Notes: generated from the letters alone by a model not told the origin. A stretch of DNA of 64,000 nt from Thermogemmatispora onikobensis (GCF_001748285.1 NZ_BDGT01000007.1:1-64000), one strand, 5' to 3'. Positions 43,517 to 52,628 are shown, counted from the first letter of the stretch. Translations and numbers: made by a program.

Positions 43517-43900
43517 CTAGTCGCCCCGACGATAGTATGGACGGCGGTGGCGCCAGGCGCCGAAAGTGATCAGGTGCCAGAGAAACACCAACAGGATCGC
43601 GCCGATGAGCGCCCGGAAAATGGGGACGCCGTAGACCGTGGGGTCACCGGTAATGGTGAAAGGAAACAGGTGGGTGAACAGCCAGATGCCGATCAATCCT
43701 GCAATAATCGCTCCGATGATGCCCCCTGGCAGCCGCCAGCCGACAATAAACTCGGCCAGGAGGCCAGCAATAGCGGCAATCACCAGGTAGATGACTGTTC
43801 CGACGGTCACCGTCCAATGAAAATCTCCGATATTGATGGTAAAGAGCGGCGAATCTGAGGTAAGAGCAGCGATCGCTGCAGACGTCACAGAAGCAAACAT
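43517..43900 (-). CDS. GlsB/YeaQ-type transglycosylase-associated membrane protein
   Basis: A 127-residue small membrane protein. The repeated Gly-rich helices IAAIAGLLAEFIVG and GGIIGAIIAGLIGIWLF are the hallmark of the GlsB/YeaQ/YmgE stress family. It is longer than the usual 80-90 residues because of an N-terminal segment and a basic C terminus (WRHRRPYYRRGD). AAGGAGG lies 8 nt before the ATG at 43900, chosen over an upstream start at 43990. The cellular role is unknown. Confidence 0.8.
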   Translation of the reverse strand: MFASVTSAAIAALTSDSPLFTINIGDFHWTVTVGTVIYLVIAAIAGLLAEFIVGWRLPGGIIGAIIAGLIGIWLFTHLFPFTITGDPTVYGVPIFRALIGAILLVFLWHLITFGAWRHRRPYYRRGD

Positions 43901-44201
43901 AGAAGTTCCCTCCTTCTCTTCGAACCGGGCCTTATGGCCCGAGCCGGTCCCCTCTCGTGCCACCTCATCCATGATCTCTTGCTTTGACAATACACGCAGG
44001 ACGCGGCTGAGAGCAAGTCAACAATAAAAGATTCAGCAATTTCTCAGCTAACGCTCAGCTTTCTAAGGGAAAATGGCCTGCCGTGAGCGGTCTGTCGCCG
44101 GAGCGGACTCAGCAGCGTATACAGGTAATGAGAGCCTTGTCTATGGCGAGGCCGGAAGTGGTCGACTGCCGCGCTGGTGGTCGCTGTTTAAGGCCATGCG
44201 T

Positions 44202-44207
44202 TATAAT
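44202..44207 (+). promoter_or_regulatory. Consensus -10 element
   Basis: TATAAT occurs about 48 bp before the ATG of the next gene. No good -35 hexamer is found at 16-18 bp. Confidence 0.4.
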
Positions 44208-44254
44208 CAGGTAGTACAGGCTTCTCTAAATCTTTGCCGGGAGGTCTCTTTCTT

Positions 44255-44737
44255 ATGCAAAGCGCAAAGCGCTATTTGCTGGTGATTGGGGTTGGGGTGT
44301 TGGTGTTGCTCATTGTAGGCTTTATCCTGGCTGCTCTCTTCCATGTTTTGCTGGCAGTGCTCTATATTGCTCTGATCATCCTGGCTGCAACGACGCTGAT
44401 CGCTATTGCTCTTCTCATCTATACTATTCTCGCCCTGCTGCGAGCAATTACGACAGTGCGCAACGAGATGCGTCCACTCCTGGCCTCGGTGCAGGAGACG
44501 GTTGGCGTGGTCAAAGAGACGGCGCGTACTGCTGGTCACACGGTGACAACGGTGGGGAGCGCGGCCCAGTTGGCGCGTGATTTCGCCCTGGCGCCGGGGA
44601 TTCGCGCCGTGGCCACTGTGCTGGCGGGGCAGCAGGTGCTACGTATCTTCCTGGGCAAGGGCCGCGCCCGCCGCAGCGAAGAGCGCCGGCGCCAGCAGAT
44701 GCGTGCCATCCGTGCTCAAGAGGTTGGAGGAAAGTAA
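44255..44737 (+). CDS. Small membrane protein of unknown function
   Basis: A 160-residue protein not matched to a named family. Two closely spaced hydrophobic helices (about 8-65) precede a helical amphipathic stretch with MRPLLASVQETVGVVKETARTAGHTV, resembling proteins with DUF948-like or coiled tails. The C terminus is very basic (RARRSEERRRQQMRAIRAQ). GGGAGGT precedes the ATG. It is the first of three tightly linked plus-strand genes. Confidence 0.7.
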   Translation: MQSAKRYLLVIGVGVLVLLIVGFILAALFHVLLAVLYIALIILAATTLIAIALLIYTILALLRAITTVRNEMRPLLASVQETVGVVKETARTAGHTVTTVGSAAQLARDFALAPGIRAVATVLAGQQVLRIFLGKGRARRSEERRRQQMRAIRAQEVGGK

Positions 44738-44739
44738 CG

Positions 44740-45414
44740 ATGTCCGTCCCTGTTCTGGCTGCTCTTGCTGCCAATCCACTGGAGACCTGGGGCCAGATTG
44801 CGGCGATTGTGCTGGCTATCGAGTTGTTTGTCTTTGTCGTGTTGGCGCTGGGACTGTCCATCGGCTTATTCTTCGCCTTTGCCTGGGTCCAGGAGAAGAG
44901 CGAGCTGATTAAGCGTCTACGCCCGGCGGTCGATCAGCTCAACCAGACTCTGGAGGCCGGTGCCGCCGAGCGACCCGCTGAAGGAGGCGCGTTAGAGCAT
45001 CCGCTGGTCCAGGGTGTGGTCAGCCTGCCGGAGCGGGTGCGGGCGGTTGATCGACGTGTCGAGGAGGGAAGCGACCGGGTGGCGGAGGCAGTGATCGAGT
45101 TCCGGGCGCGGACGGTGATGGTCAAGGAAATGGCCAGGGCCTTCTTCTTGCCGGGGTTGGTGCGACGCGAGGTGCGTGAGCGAGAGCTGCGTCGTGCTGT
45201 GGAGGCAGGTGAGGAGCTGCGAGGAGCGCCGCGCGATGCCGATATCGGACCGTTGAGAGCGGGCCGTGGTGTCTCCGCTGACCTGCCTGTTGTTGCGTCC
45301 GAAGCCCAACAGGGAACTGGCCAGGCTGCCGAGGCGGGAGGGCTTGCTCCCACCAGAGAGGAGGCGCCTGCTCACCAGGCGGTGCAATCCGTGCGCCATG
45401 TCTCTCCTCGTTGA
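44740..45414 (+). CDS. Single-helix membrane protein of unknown function
   Basis: A 224-residue protein. One long hydrophobic helix (IAAIVLAIELFVFVVLALGLSIGLFFAFAWV) is followed by a charged helical region (SLPERVRAVDRRVEEGSDRVAEAVIEFRARTVMVKEMAR). The last 60 residues are low-complexity Ala/Gly/Pro/Glu. It begins 2 bp after the previous gene, and its last 17 bp overlap the MFS gene. The trio is likely one operon. No family is recognised. Confidence 0.7.
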   Translation: MSVPVLAALAANPLETWGQIAAIVLAIELFVFVVLALGLSIGLFFAFAWVQEKSELIKRLRPAVDQLNQTLEAGAAERPAEGGALEHPLVQGVVSLPERVRAVDRRVEEGSDRVAEAVIEFRARTVMVKEMARAFFLPGLVRREVRERELRRAVEAGEELRGAPRDADIGPLRAGRGVSADLPVVASEAQQGTGQAAEAGGLAPTREEAPAHQAVQSVRHVSPR

Positions 45415-46813
45415 CTACGTACGTCAGTTTACCCGTTTGCAGCGGAATGCTCGCCTCTATCTGATCAGCAACGCGCTCAGCGGGGTTTCGCTTGGCATTC
45501 TGCTGCTGCTATATAATCTCTATCTCGATGCCCTGGGCTACCGCGCTGACTTCATTGGGGCCGTCCAATTTGCGGCTACCGTCGGGGCGGGTCTGGCTAT
45601 CTTTCCCGCTGGCCTCTGTGTTGACCGTTTAGGCGGCAAGACAGTCCTGATCGTAGCCAGTCTCCTGATTGGTCTGCTGGGGGCTGGCCAGATCCTCTTT
45701 CGGCAGGCCCTGCCTTTGCTCATTACCGCTTTCCTGGCGGGAATAGTCAGCGCGGCCCTGCTCGTCGTCAATGCTCCCTATCTGACTCAGAACAGCTTGC
45801 CGGCAGAACGCTCCCATCTCTTCAGCCTCAATCTGGTCGTGACGCTGGTGACCTCGGTCGCCGGGCGTTTGCTCGGGGGAGCGCTGCCCGTCTGGTTTCG
45901 TCAGCTACCCTGGTTCATGGGGCCGCTCCCGTTCCCTCTCAATGGACTGCTCGCGCCTCAAGCGGGGGCCCGAGCCTATCAGCTGGCCCTTATTGGGGCT
46001 GGCCTGCTGGCGATCCCCAGCCTCATCCCCCTCTTTCTGCTCGATCCTGATCCGCGGCCTCTCTCAAAGCCAGCCGCTGGTGGAAGGCTCAGGTCTCTGC
46101 TGACCGGGGGTGTTGGCGGTCTCGTACCTCGTAGAGTCAGGTCCAGCTGGCGACGCTGGCTCGACTGGAAGCTCTGGAGGCGCTGGTTGGGCAGTGCCCT
46201 GGTGCTGCTCACGCTGGAGCAGGGGCTGATTGGCTTCGGGGCTGGTCTCTTTATTCCCTACTTCAATCTCTTTTTTGTGCGTCATCTGGGGGCCAGTTCC
46301 TGGCAATTTGGTCTCATCGATGGGGGGGCCACCGCTCTCACCGCGGGCGCCACTCTTCTCGCCCCCTGGCTAGCGGCGCGCCTGGGCAAGGCGCGAGCCG
46401 TAGTCGCGACGCAGGCGCTCAGTCTGCCGCTCATGCTGGTTCTGGGCTTCAGTCCTTCCCTGTTGCTGGCGGCCCTGCTCTATCCACTGCGTCAGGGGGC
46501 GATGGACATGACAATGGGTGTGTTGCAGGCTTTCTCAATGGAGGTTGTGCCGGCGCAATGGCGTGGGCTGGCCAACAGCAGCTACCAGGCTGCCTATTGG
46601 ATCGCCTACTCCTTGTCGACTCCCATCGGAGGGGTTGTCATCGTTCAGCAGGGCTATTCGGCGATCTTTGTGCTGGCGGCCATCAGCTATGCCCTTGCCA
46701 TCCTCGTCCTCTGGCAAGGTTTTGGGCGTGACCCGCAAGAGAGAACAGAAGGAGAGGCCGGGATGAATCCGTCTGATCGGGGAGCAGCCGAAGCTGAGGC
46801 CCGGCTGCGCTGA
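45398..46813 (+). CDS. MFS transporter
   Basis: A 471-residue major facilitator with about 12 helices. Typical features are a helix 2-3 loop of the family type (GLCVDRLGGKTVLIVASL), a long charged central loop at about 225-260 and the matching loop in the C half (AARLGKARAVVATQ). The substrate is unknown. The ATG at 45398 overlaps the preceding gene by 17 bp. A longer open frame upstream is ignored because it is the shadow of that gene. Confidence 0.85.
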   Translation: MSLLVDYVRQFTRLQRNARLYLISNALSGVSLGILLLLYNLYLDALGYRADFIGAVQFAATVGAGLAIFPAGLCVDRLGGKTVLIVASLLIGLLGAGQILFRQALPLLITAFLAGIVSAALLVVNAPYLTQNSLPAERSHLFSLNLVVTLVTSVAGRLLGGALPVWFRQLPWFMGPLPFPLNGLLAPQAGARAYQLALIGAGLLAIPSLIPLFLLDPDPRPLSKPAAGGRLRSLLTGGVGGLVPRRVRSSWRRWLDWKLWRRWLGSALVLLTLEQGLIGFGAGLFIPYFNLFFVRHLGASSWQFGLIDGGATALTAGATLLAPWLAARLGKARAVVATQALSLPLMLVLGFSPSLLLAALLYPLRQGAMDMTMGVLQAFSMEVVPAQWRGLANSSYQAAYWIAYSLSTPIGGVVIVQQGYSAIFVLAAISYALAILVLWQGFGRDPQERTEGEAGMNPSDRGAAEAEARLR

Positions 46814-46991
46814 GCCCGGCTCGTCTTCTGATGCGCCCTGATGTGCCCGCCCCTGTCAGCGAGGGGGGGAGTTTCTCGCTTGAGATTGAAGTGTGGGCAC
46901 CTCTGGCGATGGCCTGAGTGTCGGGTGAGAACGAGAGCGAGCCTGGCGAGTCGAGTCGAATCTATCTTCTCCAGGGCTCGCGCAAGCTCGC

Positions 46992-47828
46992 TCAGGCGCC
47001 AACCTTACTGGGACGGACCATAAAGCGGATCAGTAGAATGGTCAGCTCGTAGAGACAAGACATTGTCACCCCCAGGATGATCGGGCTATAGAAGTCGGCC
47101 CCGGGGGTTAAAAAGGTCGAGGCGATCCACAGTCCGACGTGGGAGGCAGCGCGGCGACGCTTCAACGTTTCGGCGCTGACCAGACCGAGCTTGGCCAGGA
47201 AGGTCAGCACCAGAGGAATCTCAAAAACGATCCCGAAGGCCAGCAAGAAGAAGGCCACGAACGTAAAGTAGCTGTCTGCCGAAACCAGCTCCACAAAATC
47301 GCCGGACGAGAAAGCGATCAACCATTGAACCGGGTACTGCAGGACCACGAAGCCGAGGGCAATACCAGCCACGAAGAGGAGGCTGCCCATGATCAAGAAA
47401 GGCAGGGCGGCCCTTTTCTCGTGGCGATAGAGACCGGGGGCGATAAAAGCCCAGGCTTGATAAAGGATCACCGGCATCGCCAGCAAGATGCCAACCGCGA
47501 TCGAGACCTTGAGAAAGACCGTGAAGCCCTCGGCCAGACCGATAGTGATCAAACCCTTGCCTGCCAGCTCGCCGTGAGGGCCGAGGCGCAGGCCAGCCGT
47601 CAGCGTTGGCAGCGGCAAGGTCAGGAAACGCAGAATCGGTTCGCGGAAGATAAAGGCGACGACCGCTCCAACGACGACCGCGATCAGCGACTTAAAAATG
47701 CGCCAACGCAGCTCCTCCAGATGCTCAACGAGCGTCATGGAGGCGCCATCGTCCTCTTCCTCCTCAAAGCGGAAGGTCTCATTCAGATCGGGCATCAGGT
47801 CAGGTTGTGGTAAGTTCCCCGTAGCCAT
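46992..47828 (-). CDS. tatC: Twin-arginine translocase subunit TatC
   Basis: A 278-residue TatC, the receptor of the twin-arginine export system. The N-terminal MTLVEHLEELRWRIFKSL with the signal-binding Glu is clear. Six helices follow, with FIAPGLYRHEKRAALPF, and the FEIPLVLTFLAKLGLVSAETLKRRRAASHVGLWIASTFLTPGADFYSPIILGVTM block is diagnostic. GAGGA lies 6 nt before the ATG. tatA lies 117 bp upstream on the same strand. Confidence 0.95.
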   Translation of the reverse strand: MATGNLPQPDLMPDLNETFRFEEEEDDGASMTLVEHLEELRWRIFKSLIAVVVGAVVAFIFREPILRFLTLPLPTLTAGLRLGPHGELAGKGLITIGLAEGFTVFLKVSIAVGILLAMPVILYQAWAFIAPGLYRHEKRAALPFLIMGSLLFVAGIALGFVVLQYPVQWLIAFSSGDFVELVSADSYFTFVAFFLLAFGIVFEIPLVLTFLAKLGLVSAETLKRRRAASHVGLWIASTFLTPGADFYSPIILGVTMSCLYELTILLIRFMVRPSKVGA

Positions 47829-47945
47829 GCTCTTCCTCTGCTCACTCCCGGCGGTACAGGGCGGGCTGAACCGATAGGACGCATCTACTCTGCATAGCTG
47901 CTATCTTACTCCCTTGTACTGCTCCAGTCTGTCCAGTGCGGCGTC

Positions 47946-48323
47946 TCATTCAGCCTTCTGCCTGCTCTCGCTGCTGGCCGGTTCCGTCTTACTGGTACTG
48001 GCGGGAGAAGCCTGGCCCTGGGCTGACTGAGGCTGCATCTCGTGAACCAGCTCGGGAGTTGGCTCAAAGAGCGGGTCCTGTCGCAGGCTACTGCCGCTGC
48101 TCAGGCGGTTCAAATTATTGCGCGCGGCGTAGGAAGGGGAGAAAGGCTCATCTAGAGGATCATGCTCATCCTTGTCCTTTGTGAGATCGCTCATCCCCTT
48201 CCGAAACTCCTTGATACTCTTGCCGATGGCCGAACCCATTTCGGGCAGGCGCTTGGGGCCGAAGATCAGCAGGGCGACGATCAGAATGACGACCAGATCG
48301 AGACCGTGGAATCCGGGGACCAT
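47946..48323 (-). CDS. tatA: Twin-arginine translocase subunit TatA/TatB
   Basis: A 125-residue protein with the TatA/B fold. A short N-terminal helix (FHGLDLVVILIVALLIFGPKRLPEMG) is followed by the FGPKRLPE hinge and an amphipathic helix (SAIGKSIKEFRKGM). A hydrophilic Ser/Pro/Glu tail ends it. The length is between TatA and TatB. GAGAGGGTG precedes the ATG. It forms the pore with TatC. Confidence 0.92.
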   Translation of the reverse strand: MVPGFHGLDLVVILIVALLIFGPKRLPEMGSAIGKSIKEFRKGMSDLTKDKDEHDPLDEPFSPSYAARNNLNRLSSGSSLRQDPLFEPTPELVHEMQPQSAQGQASPASTSKTEPASSESRQKAE

Positions 48324-48340
48324 AGTTGCACCCTCTCTTT

Positions 48341-48365
48341 TCTTGTCTTGTCTTGCCTTGTCTTG
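48341..48365. repeat. TCTTG pentamer repeat
   Basis: Five TCTTG units, one with a single mismatch, lie in the tatA leader just upstream of its Shine-Dalgarno. The leader RNA would read as CAAGA repeats, which are unstructured. Confidence 0.85.
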
Positions 48366-48530
48366 CTTTGCCTGATCAAGGCGTGGCGCCTTCCTTTATG
48401 CACTCCGAAAGCGACGACACTCTTCTTCTTCCATTAGTTATTGTAGCTCACGCTTGCTGTTCTTGCCAGGAACACTCCTGCTCTGGGGGAGCGGGCTGAG
48501 AGCTGGCGTGGCCGGCGGCATGCTCTCCCT

Positions 48531-48845
48531 CTAGCCGGAGTAAGCGGGATAGGAAGACAGCTCTCGCTGGTGGGGGGTCAGCAGAGACTGCACACAATCC
48601 AGGCCGAGGCTCAGCATACCGGCCCCGGCGGCACCAAGGGCCACCAGGGCGGCGGCGCGGCGGCGGCTCAAGCGCCGTTCGCCCAGCAAGCGAGCGATAC
48701 GTTGACCACTTTCCAGAGAAGCCGCCTCTCTGGTCACGCCTGCGCGCAGGCGGGTTTCCAGATCGGGCGGAGTCGGGGCCTGCTCGCCGTAGTGGCGCAG
48801 GAGCAGCACCTCAACAGAGTCCAAAGGCTGCATAGCGTCTCCCAT
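48531..48845 (-). CDS. Small protein overlapping the ECF sigma gene, possible partner
   Basis: A 104-residue protein with no family match. It has a helical acidic/basic N-terminal half (SVEVLLLRHYGEQAPTPPDLETRLRAG) and one hydrophobic stretch (AAALVALGAAGAGMLSLGL). Its start lies inside the end of the sigma-factor gene (35-bp overlap from the ATG at 48845, or 23 bp from 48833), and no independent Shine-Dalgarno is visible, so translational coupling is likely. That layout is typical of anti-sigma factors, but the ZAS zinc motif (HxxxCxxC) is absent. Confidence 0.55.
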   Translation of the reverse strand: MGDAMQPLDSVEVLLLRHYGEQAPTPPDLETRLRAGVTREAASLESGQRIARLLGERRLSRRRAAALVALGAAGAGMLSLGLDCVQSLLTPHQRELSSYPAYSG

Positions 48846-49632
48846 TGTACCAGGGAGGACCGGAGGCCAGCCGCTCAGGTCTCTCCTCACTGGCAGCATC
48901 TCCTATGTGAAGCGTCTGCTCGGACTGGAGTGGCGTCGCCTCCTCGCTGGTTGCGCGCGGGGAGGGAGCTGGTGCTCCGGGCGCGTCGCCGGACTGGCAA
49001 GCGGGAGCGAGATCGGGTCGGCGACGCGGGCCATCGGCGCGCTCCAGGGCGTAGAGCTGCTGGAACTGCCGGCGAGCGCGTACCAGGCGCTGACGAACCG
49101 CCGGCTCGCTCACGTCCAGCATCTGAGCGATCTCTGCGCTAGAGAAATCGCCCACCACTGAAAGCAGGAGGCAGACCCGCAGTGGCTCCGGCAGGCGCTG
49201 CAATGTTCGTTGGACGGCATCGCGTTCGGCGATCAGGTCACCAGGGTCGGAGCCGGGTGCGGCCCCATAGCCATCGGGCTGGACGGGAGCCGCCTGGGCC
49301 GCGAGATCCTCTGTTAAGCGTTCGCCCTCTGACTCCTGATCGCGTCGGCTCTGGTTGCCGAGCGAGGAGAAAGGTACAAAGCGGAAGAGGCGCTTGCGGC
49401 GCTCCTGCATACGGACCGTATTGAGAGCGATCTTCAGCAGCCAGGCACGGGCATTAAAGTGGGGGCCGCTGGAAGCGCGGGCGGCCTCGATACTTTTCAG
49501 CGCCTGTTGAAAAGTATCCTGAGTGAGGTCCTGGCTTTCCTCCCAATCGCCGGTCAGGCCATAGATTGTATGGAAGACCAACTTGCCGTACTGCTGGATC
49601 AGCGCCTCAACGGCCTGGGCCGCGGGTACCAT
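48811..49632 (-). CDS. ECF-type RNA polymerase sigma factor
   Basis: A 273-residue group 4 sigma factor. Region 2 spans LIQQYGKLVFHTIYGLTGDWEESQDLTQDTFQQAL, and region 4 has the helix-turn-helix LPEPLRVCLLLSVVGDFSSAEIAQMLDVSEPAVRQRLVRARRQF. A linker of about 60 residues between them is longer than usual, and an 80-residue Pro/Ala/Ser-rich tail follows region 4. The target promoters are unknown. Its downstream neighbour overlaps it. Confidence 0.88.
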   Translation of the reverse strand: MVPAAQAVEALIQQYGKLVFHTIYGLTGDWEESQDLTQDTFQQALKSIEAARASSGPHFNARAWLLKIALNTVRMQERRKRLFRFVPFSSLGNQSRRDQESEGERLTEDLAAQAAPVQPDGYGAAPGSDPGDLIAERDAVQRTLQRLPEPLRVCLLLSVVGDFSSAEIAQMLDVSEPAVRQRLVRARRQFQQLYALERADGPRRRPDLAPACQSGDAPGAPAPSPRATSEEATPLQSEQTLHIGDAASEERPERLASGPPWYNGRRYAAFGLC

Positions 49633-50219
49633 TGCTATCTACATCCTCACTCGCTTGACGTCAACCGGAGCCGGAGGTAGCCGGCCAGAGGAGGGAAATC
49701 TCTCCTTACTTAAGGAGATGCCTGGGGGAGAAGAAATGTGACAGAGGGAAAGGTGAGGGGGGAAGACGAGATCAGCGGCGACCACCGCCCCACCCATCCC
49801 ACGCCACATAAGCCATCGAATCTGGCTGGAGAAGCGCGTCGTGCTCGGCGCTCGCCGACCAGCCGACCCGACCAATTGACCAATCCGACCGGGTGACCGG
49901 GTGACCGGGTGACCGAGTGACCGACCGCTTGACTGAGCGCATAAACGAATGGGCAAACGTAGCAGGAAAAAGCAGAGAGGCGGTTTGACCGGCTGTCTGG
50001 CAACAGACAAGCCGACGCGACGAGCGCATCTACGGCGTGATCCGAGAGCGTCCCGAAGTCCCCAGGGAAGGTGGACGGGGAAACAAATAGAGCCGTAGAG
50101 CTGCGGCCACCGCGCCGCCTCCTGTCTCCCACCTGCTTCTCGTATTCGCAGAAGAAGATCGAAGCGAGTCAGGTCAGTGAATAATAAGGTCGGATCAGGT
50201 CAGCGCAGCTCCAAGGAGC
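49633..50219. other. 590-bp gap with octamer repeat
   Basis: No gene is seen. It contains the GACCGGGT repeat and other GACC-rich runs. No clear promoter for the sigma gene could be identified. Confidence 0.4.
49887..49918. repeat. GACCGGGT octamer repeat, four copies
   Basis: Three perfect units and a fourth with one mismatch lie upstream of the ECF sigma gene. Degenerate GACC units flank it on both sides. Confidence 0.92.
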
Positions 50220-50480
50220 TTAGCGCAGATGTTCCTCAATATATTCCTGGGCCTCACCCACCGTCGTGATCTTCTCGGCGTCCTCATCTGAGATCTGGAG
50301 CTTAAACTCCTCTTCCAGAGACATGATCAGCTCCACCAGATCCAGGGAGTCCGCGTTGAGATCCTCGACGAAAGAGGCGCTGGGGACCACCTCGCTCTCA
50401 TCGACGCCGAGCTGCTCAACGATGATCCGCTTCAAACGCTCGGCGACGGAGCCGGAGCCGGAGCCAGAGCCAGAAGCCAT
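50220..50480 (-). CDS. acpP: Acyl carrier protein
   Basis: An 86-residue ACP. The phosphopantetheine site is Ser45 in [20 protein letters not shown]. The N terminus has an odd SGSGSGSGS run (GGCTCC-type repeat) not found in typical ACPs of about 78 residues. It carries fatty-acyl chains for fatty-acid synthesis. Its ATG shares a base with the nusB stop (TAATG), so the two are co-translated. fabD lies two genes upstream in the same minus-strand run. Confidence 0.95.
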   Translation of the reverse strand: MASGSGSGSGSVAERLKRIIVEQLGVDESEVVPSASFVEDLNADSLDLVELIMSLEEEFKLQISDEDAEKITTVGEAQEYIEEHLR

Positions 50481-50932
50481 TAGGATGTCACCTCGCTTTC
50501 CGCTGTTGGAGTGGGCTGCTGTTGCTGTGCCCGTGCAAATATTGTGCCAAGGACGCCATTGACGAAGCGGCTTGATGAGTCGCTGCCAAACAGCTTGGCT
50601 AATTCGACTGCCTCGTTAATGGCTGCCTTTGCTGGTACCGTATTATTAAACAGAATCTCATAGATTGCAAGTCTGAGGATATTTTTATCGATGCGAGCCA
50701 TTTGTGAAAGCGGCCATTCGCGTGCAGCGCTCTGGATCTGCGCATCGATCGTCTCCAGGTGGGCGCAGGTGCCCTCAACCAGCTCAAGGGCATAATCCAC
50801 CACCCGGGGATGCAGATTGCGCTCCTGGGCATGGCGCCGCACCACCTCGACCGGGGGGTGCTGTACTGTATCGAACTCATAGAGCGCCTGCAGCGCGACC
50901 ATTCGGGCCTGTCTGCGTATCCCTAGCGGCAT
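50480..50932 (-). CDS. nusB: Transcription antitermination factor NusB
   Basis: A 150-residue all-helical NusB. Family sequence includes [49 protein letters not shown] and the C-terminal [32 protein letters not shown]. With NusE it binds boxA in rRNA operons. The ATG at 50932 is taken; a TTG at 50947 is an alternative. It precedes acpP with an overlapping stop/start. Confidence 0.94.
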   Translation of the reverse strand: MPLGIRRQARMVALQALYEFDTVQHPPVEVVRRHAQERNLHPRVVDYALELVEGTCAHLETIDAQIQSAAREWPLSQMARIDKNILRLAIYEILFNNTVPAKAAINEAVELAKLFGSDSSSRFVNGVLGTIFARAQQQQPTPTAESEVTS

Positions 50933-51061
50933 AGTGTCTTCACCCAATCGCTGGTCTAGCTTGCTGCTGGCTTTGCCCGACCGCGTGCGCTTGCGCGCGA
51001 GCAGGAAGCTAGCTTCTGTCGAACACGCCTCATCGTGGATGCCACATCTCCTCTCTCTACT

Positions 51062-51100
51062 ACCTAACCTACCTACCTAACCTACCTGCCTGCCTGCCTG
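51062..51100. repeat. ACCT/CCTG tetramer repeat
   Basis: About ten tetramers, changing from ACCT to GCCT type, lie between nusB and the Asp23 gene. Confidence 0.9.
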
Positions 51101-51143
51101 GTGTAACTGCGTCTCTCACGTCTTCCTGCCTCTGCTCAAGGCG

Positions 51144-51476
51144 TTAAGCCACGTCCTGGATGTAGACATTGATCTCACGCACCTGCATCCCGACCATATG
51201 CTCCAAGGCGGCGGCCACCTCTTCCTGGACCGCGGTGGCGACCTCGACGACGTTGACGCCGGAGGCCACGACCAGGTAAAGGTCGACGCTCACGGTATTG
51301 TCCTTGACCGTCAGAGCCACACCCTGGCGCGGGACCTCGCGACCGGCAAAAGCCGGCCAGCGCTCACTACCGCGGGCCAGGCGGACCACGCCGGCCACCC
51401 CTAGCGCGGCATTTGAGACGATAGTAGTCAGAACCTGGCGGGCGACGCGCACCACGCCTGGAGGCTCATTGGTCAT
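51144..51476 (-). CDS. Asp23/Gls24 family protein
   Basis: A 110-residue Asp23-type protein: VRVARQVLTTIVSNAALGVAGVVRLA, then KDNTVSVDLYLVVASGVNVVEVATAVQEEVAAALEHMVGMQVREINVYIQDV, the classic pattern. Relatives are membrane-associated, linked to envelope stress and often sit by nusB, as here. GGGGAG lies 9 nt before the ATG at 51476. The role is inferred from family and context. Confidence 0.9.
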   Translation of the reverse strand: MTNEPPGVVRVARQVLTTIVSNAALGVAGVVRLARGSERWPAFAGREVPRQGVALTVKDNTVSVDLYLVVASGVNVVEVATAVQEEVAAALEHMVGMQVREINVYIQDVA

Positions 51477-51581
51477 ATTGCTTACTCCCCTTCGACTGTG
51501 CAGCATGCTGACGGGACGCTGGTTGCTCGCGGCTCTCTTGCCGCGGACTTGCGGGCAAGAACCCGTGATTATTATACCGTA

Positions 51582-52628
51582 TCAGAGCTGGAGCAGCCCT
51601 TGCTCACGCAAGGCGGTCACCGCTTTGTCCAGTTCGCTGGCGTTACTGATGGACACAGTGGTAGCGTCGCGAACGATGCGTTTGACCAGGCCGGTCAGCA
51701 CCGAGCCGGGGCCGATCTCCAGATAGATGCTGACTCCGGCAGTGGCCAGGTACTCGATGCTGCGAATCCACTGCACGGGGGCGACAACCTGCCGCGCCAG
51801 CTCCTGGCGCAGGGCCTCTGCATCGGTCAGCGGGCGCGCCTCGATATTGCTGATAATCGGAATGGCCGCGTTGTGCAGCGGAGTCGTGGTCAGTACCTGA
51901 GCTAAACCGGCGGCAGCGGGCTCCATGACTGGGGAATGGAAGGCGCCACTGACTGCCAGGGGAATGACCCGTTTGGCGCCGCGCGCCTTAGCTCGCTCCA
52001 TTGCCAAAGCGAGGGCGTGCTGCTCACCGGAGATGACGATCTGGCCGGGGGCGTTGAGGTTGGCCACGCTCACCTTGCCCCAACCGGGATGACTGGCCTG
52101 AGACTGGGCCGCTTCTCCTTGCCGTGTGGCCTCCTGACTGGCCTCCTGGCAGATCTCCTGGAGCGTGGCCTCATCCAGGCCGATCACTGCCGCCATTCCG
52201 CCCGGGCAGGCGCCCCCTTCGTGGTGCATCAGACGTCCCCGCTCCCGCACCAGGCGCACGGCGTCCTCCAGGTCGAGGGCGCCAGCGGCGACGAGGGCGG
52301 CATATTCTCCAACGCTGTGGCCGGCGGTGAAGGTGGGGGTCAAAGGGGACGACCAGGACGACTGGCTAGACTGGGGGGCAAGCCGCTCCTGCAGGGCGGC
52401 CAGGAGGGCGAGGCTGACAGTGACAATTGCGGGTTGGGCGTTAATCGTCTCACGTAGCTGCTCTTCCGGTCCCTGGAAGCAGAGGGTACTGAGAGCCAGG
52501 CCCAGAGCCTGGTCGGCCCGCTCAAACACCTGGCGGGCCGCAGGAGACTGCTCATAAATATCGGCCCCCATGCCCACCGTCTGACTGCCCTGTCCAGGAA
52601 AGAGGAAAGCTATGCCTTGTGCTGTCAT
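51582..52628 (-). CDS. fabD: Malonyl-CoA:ACP transacylase
   Basis: A 348-residue FabD that loads malonate onto ACP. Motifs are FLFPGQGSQTVGMG, the nucleophile Ser105 in TAGHSVGEYAAL, the catalytic His in AVSGAFHSPVM and the C-terminal EIGPGSVLTGLVKRI. Two Ser/Gln-rich insertions (about 86-97 and 165-185) lengthen it over the usual 310 residues. It works with the ACP encoded in the same strand run. A palindrome lies about 205 bp upstream. No strong Shine-Dalgarno. Confidence 0.94.
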   Translation of the reverse strand: MTAQGIAFLFPGQGSQTVGMGADIYEQSPAARQVFERADQALGLALSTLCFQGPEEQLRETINAQPAIVTVSLALLAALQERLAPQSSQSSWSSPLTPTFTAGHSVGEYAALVAAGALDLEDAVRLVRERGRLMHHEGGACPGGMAAVIGLDEATLQEICQEASQEATRQGEAAQSQASHPGWGKVSVANLNAPGQIVISGEQHALALAMERAKARGAKRVIPLAVSGAFHSPVMEPAAAGLAQVLTTTPLHNAAIPIISNIEARPLTDAEALRQELARQVVAPVQWIRSIEYLATAGVSIYLEIGPGSVLTGLVKRIVRDATTVSISNASELDKAVTALREQGLLQL

